From NCBI GenBank assembly GCA_964612085.1, contig CAZTCJ010000147.1, positions 1 to 5,694 of the forward strand: a DNA stretch of 5,694 bases. Reading direction: 5' to 3'. Shown here one piece after another: positions 5,576 through 5,694 of this stretch. The notes under the pieces are model-generated. The model made no database searches, had not been told where the DNA came from, and saw only the letters and a program-made list of their open reading frames with translations. Numbering within the stretch: position 1 is the first letter of the stretch; every line of letters begins with the position of its first letter. The DNA comes from CAZTCJ01 sp964612085. GTDB taxonomy: Bacteria > Pseudomonadota > Alphaproteobacteria > JAJFIK01. Both the position numbers and the translations under genes were made by a program.

Positions 5576-5694
5576 TCAGACCCGGCTGAAGCGCTTGTAT
5601 TTCACGCGGGTCGGGCGCGTCGCTTCCTCGCCCAGGCGGCGCTTCTTGTCTTCCTCATAGTCCTGATAATTGCCTTCGAACCATTCCACATGGC
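5576..5694 (-). CDS. ettA: Energy-dependent translational throttle ABC-F ATPase EttA, C-terminal end (cut by right edge)
   Basis: Only the last 38 codons are present, ending in a TGA whose complement is at 5576-5578. The peptide reads HVEWFEGNYQDYEEDKK and later RVKYKRFSRV. The WFEGN-YQDYEEDKKRRLG pattern and the basic end match the C-terminus of EttA (YjjK-type ABC-F proteins), which bind the ribosome E site and couple the start of elongation to cellular ATP. The ATP-binding cassettes lie outside the window, so the assignment rests on this tail alone. The gene converges on mlaC; 175 bases with several inverted repeats separate the stops. Confidence 0.85.
   Translation of the reverse strand, partial: HVEWFEGNYQDYEEDKKRRLGEEATRPTRVKYKRFSRV

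Overview
The window looks like ordinary chromosomal DNA from a GC-rich alphaproteobacterium. This rests on full-length MetH and MetF reading frames in alphaproteobacterial style, an ArsR-methyltransferase fusion directly upstream of metF, an mlaA-mlaC pair, and an ettA C-terminus of the same style. The order or family cannot be fixed from the sequence alone.

Left part (1-3199, minus strand): a methionine-cycle operon, transcribed right to left. It begins with a 347-residue fusion of an ArsR-type winged helix and a class I SAM-dependent methyltransferase (3199-2156). Its stop overlaps the start of metF (2159-1275) as ATGA. After a 49-bp gap follows metH (1225 to beyond the left edge), where the homocysteine domain and the first part of the pterin domain are visible. 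MetF makes 5-methyl-THF and MetH uses it to methylate homocysteine. The fusion protein is the likely regulator, probably reading SAM or SAH through its methyltransferase fold (inference). An AT-rich double dyad at 3228-3247, just upstream of the regulator, is its best operator candidate.

Middle (3200-3514): a divergent intergenic region holding that operator, a small dyad at 3301-3312, and a short Arg-rich reading frame (3441-3545). That frame has a good Shine-Dalgarno sequence, and its stop overlaps an internal ATG of mlaA as TGATG.

Right part (3515-5400, plus strand): mlaA (VacJ-type outer-membrane protein, here without any cysteine and so without a lipobox) and mlaC (periplasmic phospholipid carrier). 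A 227-bp gap with inverted repeats and a possible -10 box separates them. They belong to the Mla pathway that keeps phospholipids out of the outer leaflet of the outer membrane; mlaFED is not in the window.

Right edge (5401-5694): mlaC faces the C-terminal end of ettA (minus strand, 5576 to beyond the edge). The 175-bp convergent gap is very rich in secondary structure: a weak terminator-like hairpin with a T7 run, then two long perfect inverted repeats that share bases and could form alternative folds.

No tRNA, rRNA, CRISPR array, insertion sequence, phage gene or defence gene was seen. The genes are largely recognisable housekeeping genes. The most unusual points are the regulator fusion with its operator, the small frame before mlaA, and the palindromes between mlaC and ettA.
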